A stretch of DNA of 64,000 bases from JAAXVQ01 sp964604705 (GTDB taxonomy: Bacteria > Oederibacteriota > JAAXVQ01), in contig CAZSAP010000007.1 in assembly GCA_964604705.1 (NCBI GenBank), positions 180,545-244,544 on the forward strand, written 5' to 3'. The position numbers and the translations under genes are program-made. Numbering within the stretch: position 1 is the stretch's first letter; the number at the start of each line of letters is the position of its first letter. This document shows positions 49,648 through 58,691 of the stretch, piece by piece. A model generated the notes under the pieces. The model searched no databases. It had not been told where the DNA came from and saw only the letters and a program-made list of their open reading frames with translations.

Positions 49648-52600
49648 ATGCCCAATCGTCCTAAGAAACGTGTAAAGACACCGGTAATCCGTAAAAAAGT
49701 TACGACGAAGTCTGTGACACGACGCAGCACCGTAGTTGCCAAAGTTGCGACCGTCAAGGCCGCTAAAAAAGTCGTGCGACGCGCTGCCTCCAACCGCGAA
49801 CGTATGGCACCGAAGCCGCTTTCATGGTGGCAGAGGCTGCAAGCACGACTGAAAGCCGAACCGGAACTTCTTTGGCTGGGCGTTGTTTTGGTCGCGGCGG
49901 CGGTCTTGCGTTGGATGCGACCCGACTGGTATGGGGTGCGTCAGTTTCATCCGGATGAACGTTGGATCTTCGGCGTAGTCAGTCAACTTTCGTATCCGGA
50001 TGCACCGGCCGGCTTGCAGTACGGCACGTTTCCGCTTTATCTTTTGGCGATCATTAAAGATACGGCCGTTTGGATCAGTGGTTGGTTCGGGCGCATGGAT
50101 GCCAACCAGTTTGTTATCTGGGCCGGACGCATGCTATCCGGGCTTTTTGATTTGGGCACCGTGGGTGTGACGTATCTGTTGGGCACTCGGGTGTTTCCTG
50201 AGGCGCGCGGCCGGAAGCTGGGTTTGTTGGCTGCCACGTTCCTGGCCTTTACGGTGCTCAATGTCCAGATGGCGCATTTTTTTGTGGTCGACGTTCCTTT
50301 GGCGCTCATGGTGGCCGTAACCTTGTACGCCAGTGTGGGCTTGGCCCAGGGGGGCCGACGCCGTGACTACGTGGTCGCGGGTGTATGCATGGGGTTGGCC
50401 ATGGCCACAAAGACCAGTGCGTTGCCGCTGGTTGCGGCTGTGGGAGCCGCCCATCTCATAGGGTTGTTTCAGGCCGAGGCCGAGGATCGTGCGCGGCGCT
50501 GGATGGATTTGGGCCTGGCGGTGGTCTGTGCCGTGGTGGCCTTTGCCGTAGCCATGCCGCATGCCTTTTTGGATTGGTCGCGGTTTTGGATGAATCAAAA
50601 CGAGCAGCGGCGCATCCTGGTCACCGGGGAAGCCGATGTGCCGTACAACCGGCAATATCTGCATACTACGCCTTTTCTTTATTTTGCCCAGAACATGCTC
50701 AACTACACCTTTGGCTGGCCCTTGGGGCTGTTGAGCTTGGTTGCTTTTTTAGGCTATCCGTTGCGCGGTGCCGTTTCGGGCTTTGTCGCCTTGCGCGCCC
50801 AAAAAGTCAAAGCCGTCATAGAAAGTCTCCGGCAGCATCAGACCTTGGTGATTGCATTGACCTTCGGCTGGGTATACACGCTTGTGATCGGGACCTCGTT
50901 TGCCAAGTTCAACCGTTACATCCTGCCCCTGACGCCGGTATTAAGCTTGGTGGGCGCCTTTCTCTTGTTTGATCTGTGGGAGCGGTTGCGCGGGTGGGGG
51001 CGACGCGGCATACAAATCCTAGGCGGTGTGGTTGTAGCCGGGACGATCCTGTGGGCGTTGGCGTTTGTCTCCATTTATCAGAGCGAACATCCCTGGATTG
51101 CGGCCAGCCGCTGGTTGTTGGCCCATGCTCCCGAATGGTCGGTGGATGGCAATGGATTTCCGCATCAAACCACGATCTTGAATGAAGAGTGGGGGGACGA
51201 TCTTCCGGTTTTTGTCGAGGGCGTGCCTGCGAAAAATTACCGCATTAACAAGTTCTCTGTACAAGAACCCGACAACCCGCGCAAACGCATTATGATTCTT
51301 TCCATGCTGCAGAGCAACGATTGGATTGCCGTGGCCGATACCCGGGCGCACGCCGTCTACCGTCGCTTGAGCGAGCGTTATCCGATCAACGCGGCGTATT
51401 ATGAACTTCTTTTTGCCAATCAACTGGGTTTCCATCTCGCCGGTGAGTTTAAAAATTATCCCCGCTTGTTCGGATGGGAATTTCCCGACGACCGGGCCGA
51501 TGAAAGCTTCACGCTGTACGATCACCCGCATGTTTATTTGTTTAAGCGGGACGATGCACGCCTGGCGCCGGACGAGTTGGTGCGACGCTTGGACGAAGGC
51601 ATTGCACGCGTGCAAATGCGCACCCCGGCTACGGCCAACCGTCCGCCGACGCACGCCGCGCGCGCGGCCGCCGTGCCCAAAGTGCCTGCGGCCGTGAAAG
51701 AATTGCCCGCGGTGATTAACGCCAACATCGGCAAGACCCAGGCTCGTCCGATGTTTCTCTTGGGCAAGCTGAACAGCTTTACGGCGGGTTTGGCATGGCT
51801 CCTTTTGTTGGAGCTCATAGGTTTGGTGGCCATTCCTTTGTGTCTGCATGTGTTTCCGAAATTGCCCGACGTAGGTTTGGGCTTGGCCAAGATCACCGGT
51901 TCATTGGTGTTTGGGTGGACCGTTTGGCTCTTGGTCTCGCTGGGAGTGATTCAGCACACCCAGGGCGCCTCGGCCGTGTTGTTGCTGTTGGGGGCCTTGG
52001 CGTCAGGCGCATGGGTGATGCGGCATCCGGACGCATGGAAGCAGTTCGTAGCCAAGCATGCGCGCGATTGGGTCTGGGCCGAGGTGGTTTTTACCGTGGC
52101 CTTTGTCGGGTACATGCTGAGCAAGTTGTACAATCCGGACATTCATAATCCGCACGGCCAAGGGTACAACGGCGGCGGCGAGCCCATGGGCATGACGTTT
52201 TTCACGGGCGTGTACAAAAGCATACATTTCCCACCGTACGATGCCTGGCTCTCCGGGTATCATATCAACTATTATTATTATGGGCATGTTATTCTCGGCA
52301 TCATGGCCAAGCTCATTGGCGTGCCGCCGATGTGGTCGTACAACATTGCGATCTCCCTGCTTTTTGCCCTGACCGTCACGGGGCTTTACGGCCTGGGGTA
52401 CGCGCTTACAGGCAAACGCGGTTGGGGTATTATGGCCGCCGTAGCCGGTGCCATGCTTGGCAATTTGCACTCGTTGTTTTATTTGCTTGAGCCGCTCAAC
52501 CGTGGAACTGTTTTTAACGATGGGCTCAGAGGTGTCGTGGCTTGGTGGCGGGACTCCTGGATTCATGCCACCCGTTTTGAATTTTTATGGAATCCAACGC

Positions 52601-54378
52601 GCTTGATTAAAGGCACCATCAACGAGATGCCCTGGTTCTCGTTCCTGTACGGCGACTTGCACGCGCATATCATCGCGATTCCATATTCCTTGCCGCTCAT
52701 CGGCTGGGGCCTGAACCTACTCCAACAGTCTCCTCGGAAGACACGTTTCCCAGAAGCGGCCGGAGATACAGCGTGGGAGCGCGGTTTTTCTTTCTTCTTG
52801 GCCGCGCTCACCCTCGGGGCGCTCTCGGCCATCAACACTTGGAATTTTCCTCCCTATGCACTCTTGGTCCTGGGCGTGTTGTTGGCCCGTGTGTATTGGA
52901 ATCAGCCGGGCGTCGGGTGGTCGCTTAAGCCTGCCTGGGGCGCCCTCATAGCCTGGTTGCGTTTGATCGTGGTGGGACTTTTGCTGCTCTTTTTCTTCCA
53001 CCGGTATTTTGTTCCGAATTCCACGAGTCTCGCGTTTGTGAATCCAGAGGTTCGGACCACGTTTAAGGATTTCATGGTCTTTTTTGCGCTGGCTACCTTT
53101 GCGGTAAGCAGTTTTTGGGCCCAAGAAATCATTCCGGCCGTGAGCGCCGGGTGGGCGCATTTGCTGGGCAAGCCCAAACCGCGGGAAACAGCATGGTCGC
53201 AAGGGCAGCGGGGCGTTCTGGCGCTCTGGCAGCAACACCCCCCCTTGGTGTACATTGGTGGGATCATGCTTATGGGTTTGGCGGTGCTGTTGATTTTCAA
53301 TCAGCTTCTGTTGGCCGTGTTGACCCTCTTCTTGCTCATGGGCGCGTTTGTGTTGGTGGCCCGCCCCTTAACCCCTCAGGGCATGATGACCATGCTCTTG
53401 GCCGAGTTGGGATTTGCCGTTGTCTGGGGTTGTGAATGGGTGCACATCAAGGATTTCATGGGCACGGGCGGAGATATGAGCCGCATGAATACGGTCTTTA
53501 AGTTTTACATGGTGGTCTGGATTTTGTTTGCCTTGGTGATTGCCTCGGGCCTGCAACGAGTGCTTTCGCGTCCGCTTCCGGTTGAGCCTGAGCGCAAGCC
53601 GGGAAGCAAGACTCCGCGGCGTTCGGTCAAGGCCCTGGCGGTTGCCGAGCCGGCCTGGGTGGGCGTATGGTCGGGAAACAATCGCCTGCGCCTCTTTGGG
53701 GGAGCGGCCGCCTTGTTGGTGCTTTGGATCGTGGGTAATTTTTATCAGGTCAATACCGAATGGCCCTGGTTAACCCTGCTCCTGTTTGGTTCGCTTATTT
53801 TGGTGCCATGGTTGTATGCGGCCGAACCCAAGCGCTATGCCTGGATCTGGAGCGTGTGTTTGTTGGTGATAGTGGGCGTGGTCTCGCTGTATCCCCCGCT
53901 CTCGCTGTACAACCGCATGCACCTGTGCTCGGAGTTTAAGCACCCCACGCTCAACGGGGAAGCGTATCTGGACCGGATGAACCCATCCGATGCCAAGGCC
54001 TTGGCCTGGATCAATGAAAACATTACCCGCACGGATATTGTGCTTGAAGCTCCAGGTCCGCAAGGGTACAACTGTTTTGATACACGTGTGGCCATCTTCA
54101 CCGGGCAACCCACGCTCATTGGCTGGATTGGCGAGGAAGAACAGATGCGCTACAACAATGAGCTTACCGGCTCGCGTGTTCAGGCCGCGAACCAAATTTT
54201 CGGATCGCCGTATATACCGTACACCCAGAAACTGATGGAGAAGTATCAGGTAAAATACGTGTACGTAGGGGGGAACGAGCGCAAGGCTTACCCCGCGCCG
54301 AACCTGGAGAAATTCAGACAGTTCATGGATGTGGTGTACGAGCAAGAAGGCGTCACCATTTACCGCGTCAAACCGTAA
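49648..54378 (+). CDS. Giant membrane protein: GT39-like domain fused to DUF2298
   Basis: A 1576-residue polytopic protein. An N-terminal Lys/Arg-rich tail (about residues 1-60) is followed by a GT-C/GT39-like glycosyltransferase domain with FHPDERWIF (acidic catalytic loop) and repeated membrane segments, then a soluble stretch (about 500-690). A second membrane part from about residue 700 shows the DUF2298 signature: FTGVYKSIHFPPYDAWLSGY, HINYYYYGHVI, EMPWFSFLYGDLHAHIIA and FNAMHL-like NRMHLCSEF. C-terminal soluble residues follow. DUF2298 proteins are large archaeal and bacterial proteins of unknown function, probably GT-C enzymes. The fusion suggests one protein handles two glycosyl transfers. 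It sits 13 bases after the UbiA gene. Confidence 0.85.
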   Translation: MPNRPKKRVKTPVIRKKVTTKSVTRRSTVVAKVATVKAAKKVVRRAASNRERMAPKPLSWWQRLQARLKAEPELLWLGVVLVAAAVLRWMRPDWYGVRQFHPDERWIFGVVSQLSYPDAPAGLQYGTFPLYLLAIIKDTAVWISGWFGRMDANQFVIWAGRMLSGLFDLGTVGVTYLLGTRVFPEARGRKLGLLAATFLAFTVLNVQMAHFFVVDVPLALMVAVTLYASVGLAQGGRRRDYVVAGVCMGLAMATKTSALPLVAAVGAAHLIGLFQAEAEDRARRWMDLGLAVVCAVVAFAVAMPHAFLDWSRFWMNQNEQRRILVTGEADVPYNRQYLHTTPFLYFAQNMLNYTFGWPLGLLSLVAFLGYPLRGAVSGFVALRAQKVKAVIESLRQHQTLVIALTFGWVYTLVIGTSFAKFNRYILPLTPVLSLVGAFLLFDLWERLRGWGRRGIQILGGVVVAGTILWALAFVSIYQSEHPWIAASRWLLAHAPEWSVDGNGFPHQTTILNEEWGDDLPVFVEGVPAKNYRINKFSVQEPDNPRKRIMILSMLQSNDWIAVADTRAHAVYRRLSERYPINAAYYELLFANQLGFHLAGEFKNYPRLFGWEFPDDRADESFTLYDHPHVYLFKRDDARLAPDELVRRLDEGIARVQMRTPATANRPPTHAARAAAVPKVPAAVKELPAVINANIGKTQARPMFLLGKLNSFTAGLAWLLLLELIGLVAIPLCLHVFPKLPDVGLGLAKITGSLVFGWTVWLLVSLGVIQHTQGASAVLLLLGALASGAWVMRHPDAWKQFVAKHARDWVWAEVVFTVAFVGYMLSKLYNPDIHNPHGQGYNGGGEPMGMTFFTGVYKSIHFPPYDAWLSGYHINYYYYGHVILGIMAKLIGVPPMWSYNIAISLLFALTVTGLYGLGYALTGKRGWGIMAAVAGAMLGNLHSLFYLLEPLNRGTVFNDGLRGVVAWWRDSWIHATRFEFLWNPTRLIKGTINEMPWFSFLYGDLHAHIIAIPYSLPLIGWGLNLLQQSPRKTRFPEAAGDTAWERGFSFFLAALTLGALSAINTWNFPPYALLVLGVLLARVYWNQPGVGWSLKPAWGALIAWLRLIVVGLLLLFFFHRYFVPNSTSLAFVNPEVRTTFKDFMVFFALATFAVSSFWAQEIIPAVSAGWAHLLGKPKPRETAWSQGQRGVLALWQQHPPLVYIGGIMLMGLAVLLIFNQLLLAVLTLFLLMGAFVLVARPLTPQGMMTMLLAELGFAVVWGCEWVHIKDFMGTGGDMSRMNTVFKFYMVVWILFALVIASGLQRVLSRPLPVEPERKPGSKTPRRSVKALAVAEPAWVGVWSGNNRLRLFGGAAALLVLWIVGNFYQVNTEWPWLTLLLFGSLILVPWLYAAEPKRYAWIWSVCLLVIVGVVSLYPPLSLYNRMHLCSEFKHPTLNGEAYLDRMNPSDAKALAWINENITRTDIVLEAPGPQGYNCFDTRVAIFTGQPTLIGWIGEEEQMRYNNELTGSRVQAANQIFGSPYIPYTQKLMEKYQVKYVYVGGNERKAYPAPNLEKFRQFMDVVYEQEGVTIYRVKP

Positions 54379-54385
54379 GGAGCCC

Positions 54386-55198
54386 ATGAAAACCGCACAA
54401 GCCATTGAGCCGGGATTGCCTGACTCGCTTAAAAAGATTATTGAATTTGATAAGCGCGAAATTGATAACCCAGATCCGTACGCGCATGCCCGACTCAATT
54501 ACCTGGACCGGTTGCATAAGATGCTCGCCGTCTTGCGCCGTTGCTTTCCCCAGCCCCAGGGCATTGCCGTAGCCGACATTGGGTGCGGACAAGGCAACCT
54601 AAGTCTGCGCTTGGCCGAGTCGGGGTTTGCAGTCACGGCTGTGGACATAAGCCCGGAGTACATTCAATACGCCCAACTTAAAAAGGAAAAAGGACAGCTC
54701 ACCTTTGTGCAAGGCAATTTTGATCAGCTGACCATGCACGGCAAGTTTGATTGCATTATCTTAGGCGAGCTGATCGAGCACTGCGCGTATCCCGAGGAAT
54801 TCATAGAAAAAGCCCTGGGGTACCTAAAGCCCGGCGGACGCTTGCTCCTCACCACGCCGAACGCGAGCATGTTCCGGAACCGCTTGCCGACCTTTGCCTC
54901 GATTCTCTCCAAGGAAGCACGGAAGCAGTTTGAAGACCGGCAATTCGGACCGGATGGCGAGGATCATCTGTTTTTATTTAAGCTCTCGGAACTCCCTTTG
55001 ATCCTGCCGCCGGGCACTCAGCTTGAGGAAAGCGGGTATTTGGGCGGAAGTGTCTTGATCAACCGGCACACCACGCGTTTTCTGCGCTGGATGCCAATAG
55101 CCTGGGCCGAAGGGTTGGAGCGCCTGATGGCGCACCTGCCGGGGGTCAATGCCTATACCTGTCACAGCATCTATGCGGTGATTCGCGCGCGGGCATAA
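54386..55198 (+). CDS. SAM-dependent methyltransferase, class I
   Basis: A 270-residue protein. The ATG at 54386 has AAGGAG overlapping the previous stop codon, which indicates translational coupling. The SAM motif I is VADIGCGQGNLSLRLAE, motif II AVDISPEYIQYAQ, then DCIILGELIEHCAYPEEFI and LKPGGRLLLTTPN. It resembles the Methyltransf_11/23 families, used for sugar, lipid or quinone methylation. Position directly after the GT39-DUF2298 gene suggests it modifies the same glycan or lipid-linked product. Confidence 0.88.
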   Translation: MKTAQAIEPGLPDSLKKIIEFDKREIDNPDPYAHARLNYLDRLHKMLAVLRRCFPQPQGIAVADIGCGQGNLSLRLAESGFAVTAVDISPEYIQYAQLKKEKGQLTFVQGNFDQLTMHGKFDCIILGELIEHCAYPEEFIEKALGYLKPGGRLLLTTPNASMFRNRLPTFASILSKEARKQFEDRQFGPDGEDHLFLFKLSELPLILPPGTQLEESGYLGGSVLINRHTTRFLRWMPIAWAEGLERLMAHLPGVNAYTCHSIYAVIRARA

Positions 55199-55222
55199 TT
55201 TTAAAGAGATAGTGGAAATAAA

Positions 55223-55253
55223 AAAGGCCGGAAGGGTTATCCTTCCGGCCTTT
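55223..55253. terminator. Bidirectional rho-independent terminator
   Basis: AAAGGCCGGAAGG (55223-55235) pairs perfectly with CCTTCCGGCCTTT (55241-55253) around GTTAT, with T- and A-runs on the flanks. It serves the methyltransferase gene and the convergent outer-membrane protein gene. Confidence 0.9.
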
Positions 55254-55268
55254 GATTTTTAGAGAAGC

Positions 55269-56150
55269 TTAGAAATAGAGCCGTACACCGCCTTTGATAA
55301 ATAAACCCGAATAGTCCGCCGTCAGATCTTTGAGTGTGCCTCCGTCTGTGGTGTATTGAATTTTTCTGCCATCCTTGTCGTTAAGCTGACCAACATAAGC
55401 ATAGCGGAAACCGCAGTCAGCTCCCAAAGCGAGCATGGGCGTTAGAAAATATTCCCCACCGACTAACAAGCGCAGTCCAAAACCCGAACCTGTGTATTTA
55501 TTGTCAGACGTGATAGTGCCGGCGCTGGAACTTTGGGTATATTTCCCGGTTCCGTTCACAGAGACAAAATCCAAACCACCGCCGAAGGTCATTAGCATTT
55601 TCTGACCCATGGGCATAGCGTATTTGAAGGTGGGACCAATGACAAAAGCCGGGATATCCATGGTGCTCTCGGTTGTAACATCGCTATAAATCGGTGTCCC
55701 GTAATAGGTGTATCCCACTAACATACGATCCGTGGATTTTCGGGATGTGCCCGCAAATAAAAACGCCATATCTAGACCCAACAGCAAACGATCGGTAAGT
55801 CCGAATTGAACACCGCTATCCAGATTGAAACCACCGTAGATGTTTGGAGTTTTGGTGGTGGCATTGCGATTGCCAAGATCAATGGTTTCATTGATTGAAG
55901 TCATAAAGTAAGTGGACCCCCCCAGGTTACCAAAAACACCAAACTTATGATAGATGTTGTTGTAGCCTGTACCTTGGGAACGGCTGGGTTCGGCAACGGG
56001 TGCGGTTTTACGGGCAGGAGCAGCGGTCGTTGCGGCTTTGGCTGCCGGGGCAGACACCGCTTTGGCTTTCGCTGCGGGTTTGGCCCAAACCCCGGAGGCT
56101 AAGACTGTGGTGAGCAAAAGTGCCAAGCTTGCGATGAACCATTTTTTCAT
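55269..56150 (-). CDS. Outer-membrane beta-barrel protein with Ala/Lys/Pro-rich linker
   Basis: A 293-residue protein. The start at 56150 gives a clear signal peptide (MKKWFIASLALLLTTVLASG...AKP) and GGGGG upstream; a start at 56177 would add nine residues. After the signal comes a low-complexity Ala/Lys/Pro segment (about residues 22-55), then alternating beta strands (GVFGNLGGSTYF, VQFGLTDRLLLGLDMAFLF, MLMTFGGGLDFVS, GVRLYF) and a terminal Phe. It looks like an OmpW/OmpA-type eight-stranded barrel. The basic linker might contact the cell wall. I cannot assign a specific family. Confidence 0.75.
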   Translation of the reverse strand: MKKWFIASLALLLTTVLASGVWAKPAAKAKAVSAPAAKAATTAAPARKTAPVAEPSRSQGTGYNNIYHKFGVFGNLGGSTYFMTSINETIDLGNRNATTKTPNIYGGFNLDSGVQFGLTDRLLLGLDMAFLFAGTSRKSTDRMLVGYTYYGTPIYSDVTTESTMDIPAFVIGPTFKYAMPMGQKMLMTFGGGLDFVSVNGTGKYTQSSSAGTITSDNKYTGSGFGLRLLVGGEYFLTPMLALGADCGFRYAYVGQLNDKDGRKIQYTTDGGTLKDLTADYSGLFIKGGVRLYF

Positions 56151-56271
56151 ACGTGTAAATCCCCCTTTTAGTACCATGCCCGGTGCCTAGGGCCCGGATG
56201 GCTTTGTATGCATGCAACGGATGCATATCTTATACCAGTTGTCTTGAAATGAAAATAGTATTTCAACGGAA

Positions 56272-56406
56272 AAGACAGTTCTTCCTTCTAGAACAAAGGT
56301 GGTGGACAGGGAGGCGTAGGATTCTAAGTTAGATAGGAAGGCGTGGCAAACGGTAGTACATTCATGTCATAACCCCTATGGCTTTCCTGCAAAGGATGCC
56401 TGTCTT
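56272..56406 (+). repeat. Weak relative of the dispersed hairpin element, copy B
   Basis: In the roughly 400-base space between the barrel gene and the DUF3467 gene. It shares with copy A the blocks AGAACAAAGG, GGAAGG, GCAAACGG, GTCA and GGCTTTCCTG in the same order. The outer bases AAGACAG (56272-56278) and CTGTCTT (56400-56406) can close it as a 7-base helix. The central hairpin of the other copies is not conserved here. The rest of the intergenic region has no supported gene. Confidence 0.4.
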
Positions 56407-56559
56407 AGTAGGTGCCCAAAAAAGTGTGCCAATATTGATGGCAACAAAAAAGTATTCTATGGTATGCTGACAGCGAGAATTTAGCCGCTGTGTGCGGTAT
56501 GCCAGGAAAAGTCCAGAGGCGATCTTATCTCTCCTTTTCCGACCGACAGGAGGAACAGT

Positions 56560-56868
56560 ATGAGTAAGGAAAAGACGGCTGAACAGACGATTCAGCTCCA
56601 GGTGGAGATCGACGATGCCACGGCTCAAGGTGCGTACGCCAACTTGGCGTTGGTGGCGCACAGCGCTACGGAATTTGTTTTGGATTTTGTGTTTTTACAA
56701 CCGCAACAGCCCAAAGCCAAGGTGCGTGCACGGGTGATCAGTTCTCCGGCGCACACCAAGCGGTTTATGAAGGCCTTGATGGAAAACGTGGCCCGCTACG
56801 AGCAAGTGTTTGGGGAGATCAAGGACATTGCGCCGGCCTTGGACGAGAAGAGCATCAAACTGCACTAG
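56560..56868 (+). CDS. DUF3467 family protein
   Basis: A 102-residue cytoplasmic protein that matches DUF3467: YANLALVAHSATEFVLDFVFL, KVRARVISSPAHTKRFMKAL and NVARYEQVFGEI. Family function is unknown. AGGAGG lies before the ATG. It precedes an orphan gene and a SpoIID-like gene. Confidence 0.85.
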   Translation: MSKEKTAEQTIQLQVEIDDATAQGAYANLALVAHSATEFVLDFVFLQPQQPKAKVRARVISSPAHTKRFMKALMENVARYEQVFGEIKDIAPALDEKSIKLH

Positions 56869-56971
56869 GTGAAAACCAAATGGCCCTACATGAAAGGTGA
56901 CACATTGCATGGGCAATGGTAAAATAAAAAACGCTCCAGCACGAATGCAGGTTCTATAAGGGGGAACGACA

Positions 56972-57379
56972 ATGAAAAAATTCTTAGCCACCCTGGCCGA
57001 AGACCAGCCCCAGCGCAGCTCGGAGGAATATTTGGGTGCGTTCATGGAGAGTCTCAAGATGATTCAACACGAGAACCCCATTGACCGCATCGGGCATGCG
57101 GTTTTCCTTGCCGCCAAGACGGCCTTGCGCCTGAAATCGGTGATGCCGCAGCTTAAGGAACATGAAATTGCGCATCGTCTTCAGTCCTTGGCGCGCAGCA
57201 CACGCCTCATGGACATACTTAAAGACCTGACCCCCGAAGAGCGCAGCATGCTGAAATGGTCGGATCATGAGCGCAGCAAACAGGCGGCTAAAAAGTTGGT
57301 CACCAAACCTGCAGCCACACGCATACAATCCAAAGGGTCTCATGCCCGGGCAACCAAGAGCAACCGCACCACGCACTAA
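56972..57379 (+). CDS. Hypothetical protein, helical, basic C-terminus
   Basis: A 135-residue protein I do not recognise. It has a helical N-terminal region (residues 1-95, for example FLATLAEDQPQ, AFMESLKMI, LKEHEIAHRLQSLARS) and a basic C-terminal tail (Lys/Arg/Thr-rich, ending TKSNRTTH) that could bind nucleic acid. AAGGGGG lies before the ATG. Its last 38 bases overlap the start of the SpoIID-like gene, so the two are probably translationally linked. Confidence 0.65.
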   Translation: MKKFLATLAEDQPQRSSEEYLGAFMESLKMIQHENPIDRIGHAVFLAAKTALRLKSVMPQLKEHEIAHRLQSLARSTRLMDILKDLTPEERSMLKWSDHERSKQAAKKLVTKPAATRIQSKGSHARATKSNRTTH

Positions 57380-58691
57380 TTTCCCTCGGCGAGTGGCGCT
57401 GTGGCTGGTGCTGGTGTGTGGAGGTTTGTCCGCATGCACTCCATCGGAACCGTTGCGTCAGTTTTGGTCCGTGGAGGCGCTTTGCGTCAGTCCTACGGTC
57501 CGTATTCGCATATTCCAGCAATTTGAAGTCAATCGTGTCCGCATCGATATCAGCGACGGGGCCTTGGTTCTCTGTGATGGCGATGGGACACCTATCCCCC
57601 GTCCGCCTCAAGCCAAATACGCCTATATCTCCCTAAAAAACGAACAGGTCGCGGTGGCCTTTGAGAGCGGTCCCGAAGCCGCGCAACAGGCAGTGCCATG
57701 GCCCAAAGTTTGGGTGCGCGCCGTTGACAATCGGCTGGTGTTCATCAAGCTTTCGGTGCCGGAACTGAATATTCGCCGCAACTACGAGGGGGGCGGGATC
57801 GAGGCGACGGTGAAATACGGTCGGTTGGCCCTGGTCAACCAACTGCCGCTGGAATTGTATCTGGCCCGGGTCTTGCCCTCGGAAATGGACCCGGAGCATT
57901 TCACCACCGAAGCGTTGAAGGCTCAGGCCGTGGTCGCTCGCACGTGGGCTTTGAAAAATCTCAATCGACATGGCCGTTTTGGATACAATTTCTGCGACTC
58001 CACGCATTGTCAGGTGTACAAGGGTCGGTACTTGGTCTCGCGCCGCGCTGAACGCGCGGTGAAGGAAACCCTGGGCGAGGTCCTGATGTTTCAGGGGCAT
58101 TTGGCCGAAGGTTTTTATCACAGCACCTGCGGAGGGAATACCGCGTATGTCCACGAAGTTTGGGGCGGACAACCGGTCTCCTACCTGGGACGGGTGGAGG
58201 ACCGTTGGCGGGAAGGGAATCGAGCCTACTGTGCGCGTTCGCCGTTTTCCGAGTGGACCATTTTCACCTCCATGCGGCGGTTGCAGCGGCTTATGGCGCT
58301 GGAGCATTGGCTGCGCGACGGCGAAGAACTGCAGGATGTGCAAGTCGATGGGGTGAATTTTTCAGGGCGCGTGCAGCGCATCTTGCTTGTGACCAACCAG
58401 CGTTCGCGGGTGGTGCCGGAAGAAAGTTTTCGCCGGTTGTTGAATCAGGAATTTGGCAAGTCGAAAATTCTAAGCAAATATTATGACATCGAAGTGGATG
58501 GGCAACAGTTTAAACTTTCAGGCAAGGGCTTGGGGCACGGCGTGGGCTTGTGTCAATGGGGCGCGCGCGGCATGGCTCAGCACGGGTTTGCGTATCCTGA
58601 AATTCTCAAACATTATTTTCAAGGCACCAGCGTGGCCGAGCGTTACGGACGTTCCCGTTCGGACACAAACTCTCCAACCAGTACCCCGTAA
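57342..58691 (+). CDS. SpoIID/LytB-domain lipoprotein
   Basis: A 449-residue protein. The ATG at 57342 gives a lipoprotein signal (RRVALWLVLVCGGLSAC, Cys32); the frame is open farther upstream. The SpoIID domain has LPLELYLARVLPSEMDPEHFTTEALKAQAVVARTWAL, YHSTCGGNTAYVHEVWGG and GKGLGHGVGLCQWGARGMAQHG. SpoIID is a lytic transglycosylase that acts on peptidoglycan glycans freed of stem peptides; in non-sporulating diderms it acts in cell division or wall remodelling. No sporulation genes are present. It overlaps the preceding orphan gene by 38 bases and, at its end, the convergent DUF2723 gene by 49 bases. Confidence 0.87.
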   Translation: MPGQPRATAPRTNFPRRVALWLVLVCGGLSACTPSEPLRQFWSVEALCVSPTVRIRIFQQFEVNRVRIDISDGALVLCDGDGTPIPRPPQAKYAYISLKNEQVAVAFESGPEAAQQAVPWPKVWVRAVDNRLVFIKLSVPELNIRRNYEGGGIEATVKYGRLALVNQLPLELYLARVLPSEMDPEHFTTEALKAQAVVARTWALKNLNRHGRFGYNFCDSTHCQVYKGRYLVSRRAERAVKETLGEVLMFQGHLAEGFYHSTCGGNTAYVHEVWGGQPVSYLGRVEDRWREGNRAYCARSPFSEWTIFTSMRRLQRLMALEHWLRDGEELQDVQVDGVNFSGRVQRILLVTNQRSRVVPEESFRRLLNQEFGKSKILSKYYDIEVDGQQFKLSGKGLGHGVGLCQWGARGMAQHGFAYPEILKHYFQGTSVAERYGRSRSDTNSPTSTP

